Shown here: positions 26,223 through 35,169 of the stretch, one piece after another
Position numbering within the stretch: the first letter of the stretch is position 1
How the letters are laid out: the number at the start of each line of letters is the position of its first letter
From: Mycobacterium sp. IS-3022
Lineage (GTDB): Bacteria > Actinomycetota > Actinomycetes > Mycobacteriales > Mycobacteriaceae
Reading direction: 5' to 3'
Length of the DNA: 64,000 bases
Assembly: GCF_001500065.1 (NCBI RefSeq)
Contig: NZ_LQIN01000045.1
Location: 186,001-250,000, forward strand
Position numbers and translations under genes: made by a program
The notes under the pieces: model-generated
The model's database searches: none
The model's input: the letters and a program-made list of their open reading frames with translations, nothing else
Told to the model about the DNA's origin: nothing

Positions 26223-28973
26223 TTGGTTTCCGGCGTAGTCGAACGTCCAGCCGAATTCCGGGCGGTGACAGATCTCCTGCGATCCGCTGCGGACGCGCCC
26301 TGCGGGCTGGTCATCGAGGGGGAAGCCGGAGCGGGCAAGACCACGCTGTGGCTGGCAGGTGTCTCCGCGGCCGGTGAGCGCGGCTTCGAGGTATTGACGG
26401 CCCGAGCGGGGCAGGCGGAGACCGCCCTCGCGTATGCCGCCGTCGCCGATCTGCTCGGCGGCGTCTCCCTCGAGGTTCTCGCCGGCCTGCCAGAGGTTCA
26501 GCGCCTCGCCGTCGACCGGGTGCTGCTACGCGCAGACGGTGAGGGCCCACCGACCGATCAGGGCGCCGTCGCGGCGGCGGTCACCGCGGTCATCGAGCGA
26601 CTGAGCGCCGATAGGCCGCTGCTGGTGGCCGTCGACGACGTGCAGTGGCTCGACCCGTCCAGCCAGGCTGTGCTGGCGTTCGCCGCGAGGCGGCTCAGCG
26701 GACCTGTGGGCTTGCTGCTCACCGAGCGAACCGAACACGAAGGTGCCGGCGCCGCGAGTTGGCTGCAGTTGGGCGGCGCGGCGGAGGTGCGGCGGGTGCA
26801 CGTCGGCCCACTGAGCGTCGGCGGACTGCACGCGCTGATCTCGACGCGGCTCGGTCGCTCATTCCCCCGCCCGACGATGGTCCGGATCGCCGAGATCTCC
26901 GGTGGCAACCCGTTCTACGCCCTCGAACTGGCGCGGGCGGTCGAGGCGGGCGGTTCCCAATCCGTGCTGCCCGCGTCGCTGGCCGAGTTGATGCGCCGGC
27001 GCATCGGTCGGCTGGACCGCGAAACCCAGGTGCTGTTGTTGGCCGCCGCGTGCGAGGCCGCACCGAGTGTCGGCCTGCTCGCGCGCGTCACCGGCAGCGG
27101 CGTCGAGCGCACACTCGAACTGCTCGAAGAGGCGAAAGCCAAGGGGATCGTGACGATCGACGGGGACAACGTGGCGTTCGCCCACCCGTTGTTGGCGCGC
27201 AGCGTCTACACCGATGCGAAGCCGGGTGAGCGCCGGACCATGCACCGCGCGCTGGCCGAGGCCGTGGTGCTTCCGGAATCCAGAGCCCGGCACATGGCAC
27301 TGGCGGCCTCCAGCGCCGACCCGACGACGCTGGAGGCGCTCGATGTCGCCGCCGGTGCGGCCCGTGAACGCGGTGCACCCGCCGCGGCGGCCGAGCTCCT
27401 CGAACTCGCGATCGGTCTCGGCGGGGACACCCCGGCACGGCGGATTCGCGCCGCCGACCACCATCTGCACGCCGGGGACCTCCAACGCGCGCAGTCGCTG
27501 CTGTACCGGCTGACCGACCGGGTACCGCTCGGCGTGCACCGGGCGATGGCGCTGAACCTGTTGGCCAGCATGCGGATTCACGACAACAGCTTCACCGATG
27601 CGATCCGTCTGCTCGAGCACGCGCTCGACAACGACGAGGGCGACCGCGAGGTCCGCGTCCGCACGCTGCTGCTGCTGTCCTATGCGCGGTTGAACGCAGG
27701 GGAATTCGGACCGGCCCTGCGGAACGCCGAGCGGGCCGCGGCCTACGCCGACGACGTCGGAATCGGCGACCTCACGAGTCAGGTGCTGGCGGTGCGGGCG
27801 ACCATCGCATGTATGTGCGGTCGCGGCGTCGACTGGGTCAGCATGCGCCGGGCGGTGGCATTGCACGACCCGAACAGTGAGGCGCCGATCGCGTTCCGCG
27901 CCAAGGCCAACAACGCGCTGCTGCTGGCGTGGGTCGGGCGATTGGAGGAGGCCGCCGAGCAGATGGCCGCCGAGCGGCGGCGCTGCGTCGAGCGGGGCGC
28001 CGAGACCGACCTGATCTTCGTCGCCGTCTTCACCGCGCTGATCGAGATCTGGCGAGGCCGCTACGACGACGCGACACGCGTGGCCGAGGAGACCGCCGAG
28101 CGGGCGCAACAACTCGGCGGTGAACACATGCGCATCATCGCCATGACCATCCGGTCCGCGGTGGCGGCGTATGTCGGCAGGGAGGACGAAACGCGCGAAG
28201 CCGCGACGGCGGCGCTCGATCTCGCCCAACGCTGCGGCTCCCCGCGGCTCGCCGACTGGGCCTCGATCAGCCTGGGATTCCTGGAGGTATCGCTCGGAAA
28301 GTACGAGCAGGCGCTGCAGGTACTTGCGCCCCTGATCGCCCGGTTTCCGTTCATCCCCGGCACCGAGATCATCACGGTCGGATACGCCCCCGACGCGGTG
28401 GAGGCGATGATCGCTCTCGGCCGGGCGGCCGAGACCGAGCCGATGATCGAGGCGCTGGAGACCAACGGCCGCTTGGTGGATCGGCCGTGGATGCTGGCGA
28501 TGGGTGCGCGGTGCCGCAGTCTGTGGCTGGCAGCACGAGGCGAAATCGATGCGGCCGCCGAGATGGCGAGCCAGGCGTTGCTACATCACGAGCGTCTGCC
28601 GATGCCGTTCGAGCGGGCGAGGACGCTGCTGCTACTCGGCCAGTTGCAACGCCGTCAACGCCGAAAGGAGTTGTCGCGCACGACGTTGACCGAAGCCTTG
28701 CATGCATTTGAGACGTTGGGCACACCGCTGTGGGCCGAGCGGGCGCGCGCCGAGATCGCGCGCGCGAAGGTTTCCGGTGGCGGAAGCACGGGGTTGACGC
28801 CGTCGGAGTATCGCGTGGCCGAACTCGCCGCGTCGGGACTCACCACCAAGGACGTGGCCGCCGCCCTGTTCATCAGCCCGAAGACGGTCGAGACCAACCT
28901 GTCGGGCATCTACCGCAAGCTGGGGATCAAGTCGCGGGCCGAACTCGGTCGGGTGTTCGGTGACGACCGCTGA
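26223..28973 (+). CDS. LAL-type LuxR-family ATP-binding regulator
   Basis: 916-residue large ATP-binding regulator of the LuxR family (MalT/LAL class). A Walker A GEAGAGKTT is at residues 33-41 and a Walker B LLVAVDDVQWLD at about 137-148, forming a STAND-type NTPase. The middle 450 residues are helical repeats of TPR type, and the C-terminus (about 855-910) is a LuxR helix-turn-helix (LTPSEYRVAELAASGLTTKD, then ISPKTVETNLSGIYRKLGIK). Start is TTG 26223. Such proteins are activators switched on by an inducer bound to the repeat region. The convergent rml cluster beside it is a possible but unproven target. Confidence 0.88.
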   Translation: MVSGVVERPAEFRAVTDLLRSAADAPCGLVIEGEAGAGKTTLWLAGVSAAGERGFEVLTARAGQAETALAYAAVADLLGGVSLEVLAGLPEVQRLAVDRVLLRADGEGPPTDQGAVAAAVTAVIERLSADRPLLVAVDDVQWLDPSSQAVLAFAARRLSGPVGLLLTERTEHEGAGAASWLQLGGAAEVRRVHVGPLSVGGLHALISTRLGRSFPRPTMVRIAEISGGNPFYALELARAVEAGGSQSVLPASLAELMRRRIGRLDRETQVLLLAAACEAAPSVGLLARVTGSGVERTLELLEEAKAKGIVTIDGDNVAFAHPLLARSVYTDAKPGERRTMHRALAEAVVLPESRARHMALAASSADPTTLEALDVAAGAARERGAPAAAAELLELAIGLGGDTPARRIRAADHHLHAGDLQRAQSLLYRLTDRVPLGVHRAMALNLLASMRIHDNSFTDAIRLLEHALDNDEGDREVRVRTLLLLSYARLNAGEFGPALRNAERAAAYADDVGIGDLTSQVLAVRATIACMCGRGVDWVSMRRAVALHDPNSEAPIAFRAKANNALLLAWVGRLEEAAEQMAAERRRCVERGAETDLIFVAVFTALIEIWRGRYDDATRVAEETAERAQQLGGEHMRIIAMTIRSAVAAYVGREDETREAATAALDLAQRCGSPRLADWASISLGFLEVSLGKYEQALQVLAPLIARFPFIPGTEIITVGYAPDAVEAMIALGRAAETEPMIEALETNGRLVDRPWMLAMGARCRSLWLAARGEIDAAAEMASQALLHHERLPMPFERARTLLLLGQLQRRQRRKELSRTTLTEALHAFETLGTPLWAERARAEIARAKVSGGGSTGLTPSEYRVAELAASGLTTKDVAAALFISPKTVETNLSGIYRKLGIKSRAELGRVFGDDR

Positions 28974-28981
28974 CAGCAACT

Positions 28982-30403
28982 CTATTGAGCCGCAAACGAT
29001 TCCTGCCGGACGTAATTCGCCAGGGCTTCGTCGGCGTCGACTGGTACGAAACCGGCCGACTGGATTTTCGTGAGGTCGAGAACACTGTTGAACGGCCGGG
29101 GCGCGACGGGTTGAGTCGCATCCGCGTAATACTCGGCCGTGGACACCTCGGTGACGCGGTTCGGATCATGACCGGCCAGTTCGAAGGTCCGCCGCGCGAC
29201 CGCCGCCCATGATGTCGCCGACCCGGACCCCGTCACGTTGTAGGTGCCGTACGGCGCGCGCGTCTCGATCAGGTGCCGGATCGCCTTCGCGAGTTCCGAT
29301 GTGAAGGTCAGCCGGCCGTGCTGGTCGTTCACGACTGCCGGGTCGACGCCGCGGTCGGCGAGAGACAGCATGGTGCGCACGAAGTTTCGGCCGTCACCGA
29401 TCACCCACGACGCCCGGACGATGTAGTGCCGGTGCACGGTGGCGACCAGTGCGTCGCCGGCGGCTTTGGTCTGCCCGTACACGCCGAGCGGCGACACCGG
29501 GTCGTCCTCACGGTACGGCCTGCTCGCGTTGCCGTCGAAGACGTAGTCGCTGGAGACGTGTACCAGCGTGATGTCGTGGGCGGCGGCGATCCGCGCCAGC
29601 GCGGCGACGCCGGCGACGTTTGTGGCCCACGCCGCCGCGCGCCCTTCGGGAGTCTCGGCCGAATCCACCGCCGTATAGGCGGCGGCGTTGATGATGGTGT
29701 CGTAATCACGCCAACGCCGGGCGGTTTCGACAGCGGCGAGGTCGACGTCGGCGCGTTCGGCGAACTCGACGTTCGGTGCGCCGGCATACGCGTCGCGCAG
29801 TGCCCTGCCCAGTTGCCCACCGGCACCGAGCACCAGGACTTTGCGCGGTGACACCGGTCGTATCTGTGCCAACCGCGGATGCTCGCGATCCTTCGCTGAC
29901 AGCGCGGCACGTTCGAGCGGGATCGGCCAGTCAATGGCGGCGGTCTCGTCAGCGAGATTCAGCGATGTGTATTCGCCGTCCGGCGAGTAGTGGTCGTTCA
30001 CGAGGTAGATGTAGGCGGTGTTCGGTTCCAGGGTCTGAAACGCATTGCCCACCCCGCGCGGCACGAATACCGCTCGGGACGGGTCGATTTCGGCGGTGAA
30101 GGTGGTGCCGAAGGTGGGGCCGGCGCGAAGGTCCACCCACGCCCCGAAGATCCTCCCGGTCGCGACGGAGACGAACTTGTCCCATGGCTCGGCGTGGATT
30201 CCGCGCGTCGTGCCCGCAACCTCGTTGAGGGACACGTTGTTCTGCACGGGTTTGAAGTCCGGCAAGCCGAGCGAGACCATCTTCTCGCGCTGCCAGTTCT
30301 CCTTGAACCACCCGCGATTGTCTCCGTGCACGGACAGCTCCCACACCACCAATCCGGGTATGGGAGACGCGGTGGCGCGCAGCGGTTTACCGAACTCAGT
30401 CAT
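28982..30403 (-). CDS. bifunctional dTDP-4-keto-rhamnose epimerase/reductase (RmlC-RmlD fusion)
   Basis: 473-residue fusion covering the last two steps of dTDP-L-rhamnose synthesis. Residues 1-175 are an RmlC-like cupin: catalytic His70 in TTRGIHAE, Tyr133 and Tyr139 in YIYLVNDHY, and Asp158 in AIDWP are conserved, although the loop after the His is shorter than in free-standing RmlC. Residues about 188-473 are an RmlD short-chain reductase with LGAGGQLGR, the active-site Tyr and Lys in YGQTKAAGD, and HVSSDYVFDG. Lies 15 bases after rmlB in an rmlA-rmlB-rmlCD operon. In M. tuberculosis the two activities are separate genes at other loci, so this is probably an additional rhamnose supply. Confidence 0.9.
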   Translation of the reverse strand: MTEFGKPLRATASPIPGLVVWELSVHGDNRGWFKENWQREKMVSLGLPDFKPVQNNVSLNEVAGTTRGIHAEPWDKFVSVATGRIFGAWVDLRAGPTFGTTFTAEIDPSRAVFVPRGVGNAFQTLEPNTAYIYLVNDHYSPDGEYTSLNLADETAAIDWPIPLERAALSAKDREHPRLAQIRPVSPRKVLVLGAGGQLGRALRDAYAGAPNVEFAERADVDLAAVETARRWRDYDTIINAAAYTAVDSAETPEGRAAAWATNVAGVAALARIAAAHDITLVHVSSDYVFDGNASRPYREDDPVSPLGVYGQTKAAGDALVATVHRHYIVRASWVIGDGRNFVRTMLSLADRGVDPAVVNDQHGRLTFTSELAKAIRHLIETRAPYGTYNVTGSGSATSWAAVARRTFELAGHDPNRVTEVSTAEYYADATQPVAPRPFNSVLDLTKIQSAGFVPVDADEALANYVRQESFAAQ

Positions 30404-30418
30404 CCTCGAGGGCTTCCT

Positions 30419-31417
30419 TCACTGACCCAGCCGCGCGTAGAAACGCTCGGTGGCATCCTTGGCGGGCGCCCACCAGTCCTCGTGGTCGCGGTACCACTGG
30501 ATCGTCGCGGCCAGGCCCTTCTCGAAGTCCTGGTATCGCGGCCGCCAACCGAGTTCCTCGCGCAGCTTGGTCGAATCGATGGCGTACCGCAGGTCGTGCC
30601 CTGCTCGATCCGGGACGTGGTCATAGGCGTCGGCCGGCTGGCCCATCAGGGTGAGAATCAGTTCGACGACGGTCTTGTTGTCCTTCTCGCCGTCGGCGCC
30701 GATCAAATATGTTTCGCCGAGACGGCCGGCCTCGAGGATCGTCAGCACCGCCGAGGAGTGGTCGTCGGCGTGGATCCAGTCCCGCACATTGCGGCCCTCG
30801 CCGTACAGCTTGGGACGGTTGCCCCGCAGGACGTTCGTGATCTGGCGCGGGATGAACTTCTCGACGTGCTGATACGGACCGTAGTTGTTCGAGCAGTTCG
30901 AGATCGTCACGGCCAGGCCGAAGGACCGAAACCACGCCCGCACCAACAGATCACTGCCCGCCTTCGTCGACGAGTACGGTGAAGACGGGTTGTACGGCGT
31001 CTCCTCGCTGAACCTGCTCGGGTCGTCGAGCGCCAGGTCCCCGTACACCTCGTCGGTGGAGATGTGATGAAAGCGGGTGCCGTGCTTGCGCGCCGCCTCG
31101 AGCAACGTGAAGGTGCCGGTGAGATTGGTGTGCAGGAACGGCTGCGGATCGTCGAGCGAGTTGTCGTTGTGCGTCTCGGCCGCGTAGTGGACGACCGCGT
31201 CGACCGAGGCGAACAACTCGTCGACAAGTGGCGCGTCGGCGATATCGCCCTGGACGAACGTCATTCGATGCTCGGGCAGTCCGGCCAGGGAGGCGCGGTT
31301 GCCGGCGTATGTCATCTTGTCCAGCACGGTGACGTGATGGTCGGTGTGCTCGATGACGTACCGCACGAAGTTGGATCCGATGAAACCGGCTCCCCCGGTG
31401 ACGAGAAGTCGCGACAT
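30419..31417 (-). CDS. rmlB: dTDP-glucose 4,6-dehydratase
   Basis: 332-residue NAD-dependent short-chain dehydratase, second step of dTDP-rhamnose synthesis. The N-terminal VTGGAGFIGSNF binds NAD; catalytic STDEVYG (Asp-Glu pair) and the YSSTKAGSD Tyr-Lys motif are present, as are SNNYGPYQHVEKFIPR and DWIHADDH substrate-binding segments typical of RmlB. Length is normal. Its ATG shares one base with the rmlA stop codon, indicating coupled translation. Confidence 0.93.
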   Translation of the reverse strand: MSRLLVTGGAGFIGSNFVRYVIEHTDHHVTVLDKMTYAGNRASLAGLPEHRMTFVQGDIADAPLVDELFASVDAVVHYAAETHNDNSLDDPQPFLHTNLTGTFTLLEAARKHGTRFHHISTDEVYGDLALDDPSRFSEETPYNPSSPYSSTKAGSDLLVRAWFRSFGLAVTISNCSNNYGPYQHVEKFIPRQITNVLRGNRPKLYGEGRNVRDWIHADDHSSAVLTILEAGRLGETYLIGADGEKDNKTVVELILTLMGQPADAYDHVPDRAGHDLRYAIDSTKLREELGWRPRYQDFEKGLAATIQWYRDHEDWWAPAKDATERFYARLGQ

Positions 31418-32286
31418 CAGCGTCCCCTGTCCAGGATGTCGAGGAGATAGGTGCCGTATCCCGACTTCACCAACGGCTCAGCACGTTCCCGTAACTCGTC
31501 GTCGCTGAGATATCCCTGCCGCCAAGCGATTTCCTCCGGGACACCGATTTTCAGGCCGGTGCGCCGCTCCATCGTGCGCACATACTCAGCGGCATCGGTC
31601 ATCTGGTCGAACGTGCCGGTGTCCAACCAGGCGGTTCCCCGGGGTAGCACATGCACCTGTAACCGGCCCTGCTCGAGGTAGTTGCGGTTGACGTCGGTGA
31701 TCTCGTACTCCCCGCGGTCGCTCTTCTGGAGGCCATGCGCGATCTCGACGACGTCGTTGTCGTAGAAGTACAGACCCGGTATGACGTAGTTGCTCTTCGG
31801 CCGTTTCGGTTTCTCTTCCAGAGAGATCGCCCGCCCGCTCTCGTCGAACTCGATCACGCCGTATGCCGAGGGCTCCGCCACCCAGTAGGCGAAGATCGCA
31901 CCGCCGTCAATGGTGGTGAAGCGCTTGAGCTGACTGCCCAGCCCCGGTCCGTACAACAGGTTGTCGCCGAGGACCAGCGCCACGTTGTCGTTACCGATGA
32001 AATCCTCGCCGATCGTGAACGCCTGGGCGAGACCGTCCGGCGACGGCTGCTTGGCGTAGGTGATCGATACTCCGAACCGCGACCCGTCGCCGAGCAGCCG
32101 CTCGAATTGCTCCGCATCGTGCGGAGTTGTGATCACCAGAACGTCGCGCACGCCGGCCAGCATCAGCGTGGAGAGCGGGTAGTAGACCATCGGCTTGTCG
32201 TAGACCGGGACCAGTTGCTTCGACACACCCAGGGTGATCGGGTGCAGACGCGACCCGGTGCCGCCCGCCAGGATGATTCCCCTCAC
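31417..32286 (-). CDS. rmlA: glucose-1-phosphate thymidylyltransferase
   Basis: 289-residue nucleotidyltransferase that makes dTDP-glucose, first step of dTDP-rhamnose synthesis. The start GTG at 32286 gives MRGIILAGGTGSRLHPITLG, the nucleotide-binding loop, followed by SKQLVPVYDKPMVYYPLSTL and EKPKRPKSNYVIPGLYFYD, all diagnostic of RmlA. A longer frame upstream has no homologous sequence. It is the first gene of the rmlA-rmlB-rmlCD operon and about 70 bases downstream of the PE-PPE-domain gene. M. tuberculosis has a single rmlA elsewhere (Rv0334). Confidence 0.93.
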   Translation of the reverse strand: MRGIILAGGTGSRLHPITLGVSKQLVPVYDKPMVYYPLSTLMLAGVRDVLVITTPHDAEQFERLLGDGSRFGVSITYAKQPSPDGLAQAFTIGEDFIGNDNVALVLGDNLLYGPGLGSQLKRFTTIDGGAIFAYWVAEPSAYGVIEFDESGRAISLEEKPKRPKSNYVIPGLYFYDNDVVEIAHGLQKSDRGEYEITDVNRNYLEQGRLQVHVLPRGTAWLDTGTFDQMTDAAEYVRTMERRTGLKIGVPEEIAWRQGYLSDDELRERAEPLVKSGYGTYLLDILDRGR

Positions 32287-32356
32287 GCGCCAATCGTGAC
32301 ATACCACCGAATTCCGCCACGCGGAGCCCGAGGGGCCTCCGGTACCGGGCCCGGTG

Positions 32357-34180
32357 TCAGGCTGCGGGTTTTTCCGAACCCGCTTGGCTTTCCGAGGCTC
32401 CCGGGTCGTCGGCGCCTTCCGGCCCCTCGGCTTCCTCATCCGGTTTCGGGCTCGCCGTGGGATCTGGTTGGTCGGCGCCCTTGACGTCGCCGGTCGGACT
32501 GTCGTCCGGATTGTTCGGCGAGAAGTTCAACGACACGCTGCCACCGTTCGCGTTGATGGTGTTCCCGCCGGGACCCTTGTCGTCTTCAGGGTCCTTGCCG
32601 ACCACGATGTCGTTGCCCTCACCGGCATTCGTGTTGTTCTCGACGACACCGTCGACGTTGCCCGTCGGGGATTGCTCGAGCCCGGACCCCTGTGGCTCCT
32701 CGGATTCGAGCGTGCCCTCGGATTCGATCGTGCCCTCGGTGCCGAGCGTCTCGGTTCCTTCGGCCAGCGTGAGGTCGTTTTCCGTCTCGGTGTTCGCGAC
32801 GAACGTCTTCTGGTCGTCGGCCCCGGCGGGCTGTTGCTGCTCGACGTCGTCCGTCATTGCCTGGGAACCTTGGACGAGTTTCAGCTTGACGCCGGGCACC
32901 TCGTCCGGATTCTCGCCCGACTTCGCCAGCACCAGCACGTCCTCTTGCTCTTGCTGATCCTCCTGCGCCGGCGGTGCAACCGGCGATGGAGACAGCGGAA
33001 TCTCCGTTGCCAACCCGAAGTTGGCGAGGAAGTTGTTGATGCCCTGGAAGATTGCCGGGATCAGCTTGACGGCCAGAGTGATCGGATTGAACAACGGGAA
33101 CAGCCCGATCTCCGTCGGTTGGCCGAACGGAATGTTGCGGTTGTATCCGGTCTCTTCGATGATCACGCGCAGGGCGGGCTCGATGAGGTCCGCGATCGGC
33201 TTGCCGAGGAACGGGAGCGAGTGCAGCGGGCGCACGAGCGGCAGCACCTTCGGGGTGATGGTGTAGTACGTGGTGTCGCCGTATGTCTGAATGTCGACGA
33301 GGTCGGGATATAGCTCGGGGTTCGAGGTGATCAGCTCCCACTCTTCCACGGTGTATCCGGCGGGAAGTTCACCGGGATCGCTGTCCTCGTTGATCGCCAG
33401 ATAAGTGCCGTGGTCGTAGTAGAAGCCGAGCAGCGAGTTGGCCACCGCCAGCGGGTTCAGCAGATACTGCGGGAAGTCCGCGATGCCCTCCCACCGGATC
33501 GCCCAGTCTTCGGTCTTGAAGCCAGGCAGCGGACCGGTCGGCGTGGGCTGGCCGGTCGTCACGTCGAGAATCGGGATGGTGCCGAGGATGCCGAACCGCG
33601 ACAGGATGCCACCGTTGGGGCGGTTCGGGTTGCCGATGAGGACGAACTGCACCTCGTCGACGTTTTCGAGCAATTCGTCCCAGTCGCCATTGATGATTTT
33701 CGTCTTCGCGATGGTGACGACGCGTGCACCCTGCGAGTAGCCGGCGATCACGATGTCGCCTTCGTAGGCGGGGTCGAGTTCCGCTATGTTCTGCAACGCG
33801 GTGCGTAGATTGTCCACACCGTCTTCGACAGACACGTCGAACTTCTCGCACCGCCCGGGGTCACACCAGCCTGGCAAGGGGATCGGCCAGAACGAGGCGA
33901 AATAATCGACGCCCAACAGGCCTCCCTCTCGAGGCTCTTCAGGGTCGTATGGACCGCATCCGTTGGCCAAAGTGCAGTTGGTGTCCTGCATGTAGTAGTC
34001 GCGGAAGTTCTCCATGTAGTCATCGACGATGTTCGCGTTCGGCGTTCCCGTGCCCGGCACGATCAGCGCGGTGGTGGCGGCCAGACTGACGGCCGCCATG
34101 AACGCCGTCACGGCGCCGAGCACGGCGGTGCTCAGCAGGCCCAGCAAAGAAAGAACGACGACCCGAATGCACTGACGCAT
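32357..34180 (-). CDS. secreted PE-PPE-domain serine esterase with acidic C-terminal tail
   Basis: 607-residue exported protein. Residues 1-39 are a signal peptide or anchor with a long hydrophobic core. Residues about 40-310 match the PE-PPE domain (alpha/beta serine hydrolase): ALIVPGTGTPNAN, then the nucleophile in AGYSQGARVV (Ser149), and FVLIGNPNRPNGGILSRF. Usually this domain is attached to a PE or PPE secretion domain; here neither is present and export would be by the general route. Residues about 410-607 are a disordered acidic Pro/Gly/Asn tail ending GSEKPAA. Upstream of rmlA on the same strand. Substrate unknown; lipase or cutinase-like activity is known for some family members. 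Confidence 0.85.
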   Translation of the reverse strand: MRQCIRVVVLSLLGLLSTAVLGAVTAFMAAVSLAATTALIVPGTGTPNANIVDDYMENFRDYYMQDTNCTLANGCGPYDPEEPREGGLLGVDYFASFWPIPLPGWCDPGRCEKFDVSVEDGVDNLRTALQNIAELDPAYEGDIVIAGYSQGARVVTIAKTKIINGDWDELLENVDEVQFVLIGNPNRPNGGILSRFGILGTIPILDVTTGQPTPTGPLPGFKTEDWAIRWEGIADFPQYLLNPLAVANSLLGFYYDHGTYLAINEDSDPGELPAGYTVEEWELITSNPELYPDLVDIQTYGDTTYYTITPKVLPLVRPLHSLPFLGKPIADLIEPALRVIIEETGYNRNIPFGQPTEIGLFPLFNPITLAVKLIPAIFQGINNFLANFGLATEIPLSPSPVAPPAQEDQQEQEDVLVLAKSGENPDEVPGVKLKLVQGSQAMTDDVEQQQPAGADDQKTFVANTETENDLTLAEGTETLGTEGTIESEGTLESEEPQGSGLEQSPTGNVDGVVENNTNAGEGNDIVVGKDPEDDKGPGGNTINANGGSVSLNFSPNNPDDSPTGDVKGADQPDPTASPKPDEEAEGPEGADDPGASESQAGSEKPAA

Positions 34181-34360
34181 GGGTCAACTTTCACACAGGC
34201 GTGACGGCTGTCACCGTGGAACAGCGAAGTTCGCCGACAGGAATTTTGTTCGGCATTCGCGATGCCGGTGCACTACCTCAGTGGCTGAAAAGGACCCCGC
34301 CACACGGATGCGCCCGTGCGGTCCGAGACGTCGGCCGCAAAGTCGCAGCGGCCACCGCAA

Positions 34361-35068
34361 TCAGGCGTCGGTGAAGTTGCGCGTCACCGACGGATCGACC
34401 GGGATGCCCGGGCCGGTGGTCGTCGAGACGACGATCTTCTTGAGGTAGCGGCCCTTGGACGACGACGGCTTGGCCCGCAGGACCTCGTCGATCGCGGCGC
34501 CGTAGTTCTCCGCGAGCGCCTTCTCGTCGAACGACGCCTTGCCGATCACGAAGTGCAGGTTGGCCTGCTTGTCGACGCGGAAGTTGATCTTGCCGCCCTT
34601 GATGTCCTGTACCGCCTTGGCGACGTCCGGCGTCACGGTGCCGGTCTTCGGGTTCGGCATCAGGCCACGCGGGCCCAGGATGCGCGCGATCCGGCCGACC
34701 TTGGCCATCTGATCGGGCGTCGCGATTGCGGCGTCGAAGTCCAGCCAGCCGCCCTGGATCCGCTCGATCAGGTCGTCGCTGCCCACGGCGTCGGCGCCTG
34801 CGGCTTCGGCGGCCTCGGCCTTGTCACCGACCGCGAACACGACGACGCGGGCGGTCTTGCCGGTGCCGTTCGGCAGGTTCACGGTGCCGCGCACCATCTG
34901 GTCGGCCTTGCGCGGGTCGACGCCCAGCCGGATCGCCACCTCGACGGTCGCGTCCTGCTTCTTCGATCCCGTCTCCTTGGCCAGTTTCGCCGCCTCCAGC
35001 GGCGTGTACAGCCGGGAGCGGTCCACCTTCTCGGCGGCTTCGCGATATGCCTTGCTGGTCTTGCTCAT
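34361..35068 (-). CDS. rplA: 50S ribosomal protein L1
   Basis: 235-residue L1, which forms the mobile L1 stalk on 23S rRNA and regulates its own operon in other bacteria. Standard sequence: MSKTSKAYREAAEKVDRSRL, VNLPNGTGKTARVVVFA, GPRGLMPNPKTGTVTPDV. About 100 bases downstream of rplK. The 180 bases after it, before the PE-PPE gene start, hold only a short GTGAC-GGCT-GTCAC stem (34201-34214) and no convincing terminator. Confidence 0.98.
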   Translation of the reverse strand: MSKTSKAYREAAEKVDRSRLYTPLEAAKLAKETGSKKQDATVEVAIRLGVDPRKADQMVRGTVNLPNGTGKTARVVVFAVGDKAEAAEAAGADAVGSDDLIERIQGGWLDFDAAIATPDQMAKVGRIARILGPRGLMPNPKTGTVTPDVAKAVQDIKGGKINFRVDKQANLHFVIGKASFDEKALAENYGAAIDEVLRAKPSSSKGRYLKKIVVSTTTGPGIPVDPSVTRNFTDA

Positions 35069-35169
35069 TGATGTCTCCTAGTTGCTGAGTTGTGGTTGGC
35101 GGGCCGAAGCTGGCCCTCCCACTGTTCGGGCCGATCCGCCTGCGCTTCTCGGCCACGGGAACCCGGGTC

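Noticed and set aside
26859..28229. 456-residue open frame on the minus strand
   Set aside because: Antisense to the LAL regulator, which has Walker motifs and a helix-turn-helix.
34181..34360. Small gene between the PE-PPE gene and rplA
   Set aside because: Open frames here overlap the rplA 3' end in antisense and have no recognisable features.
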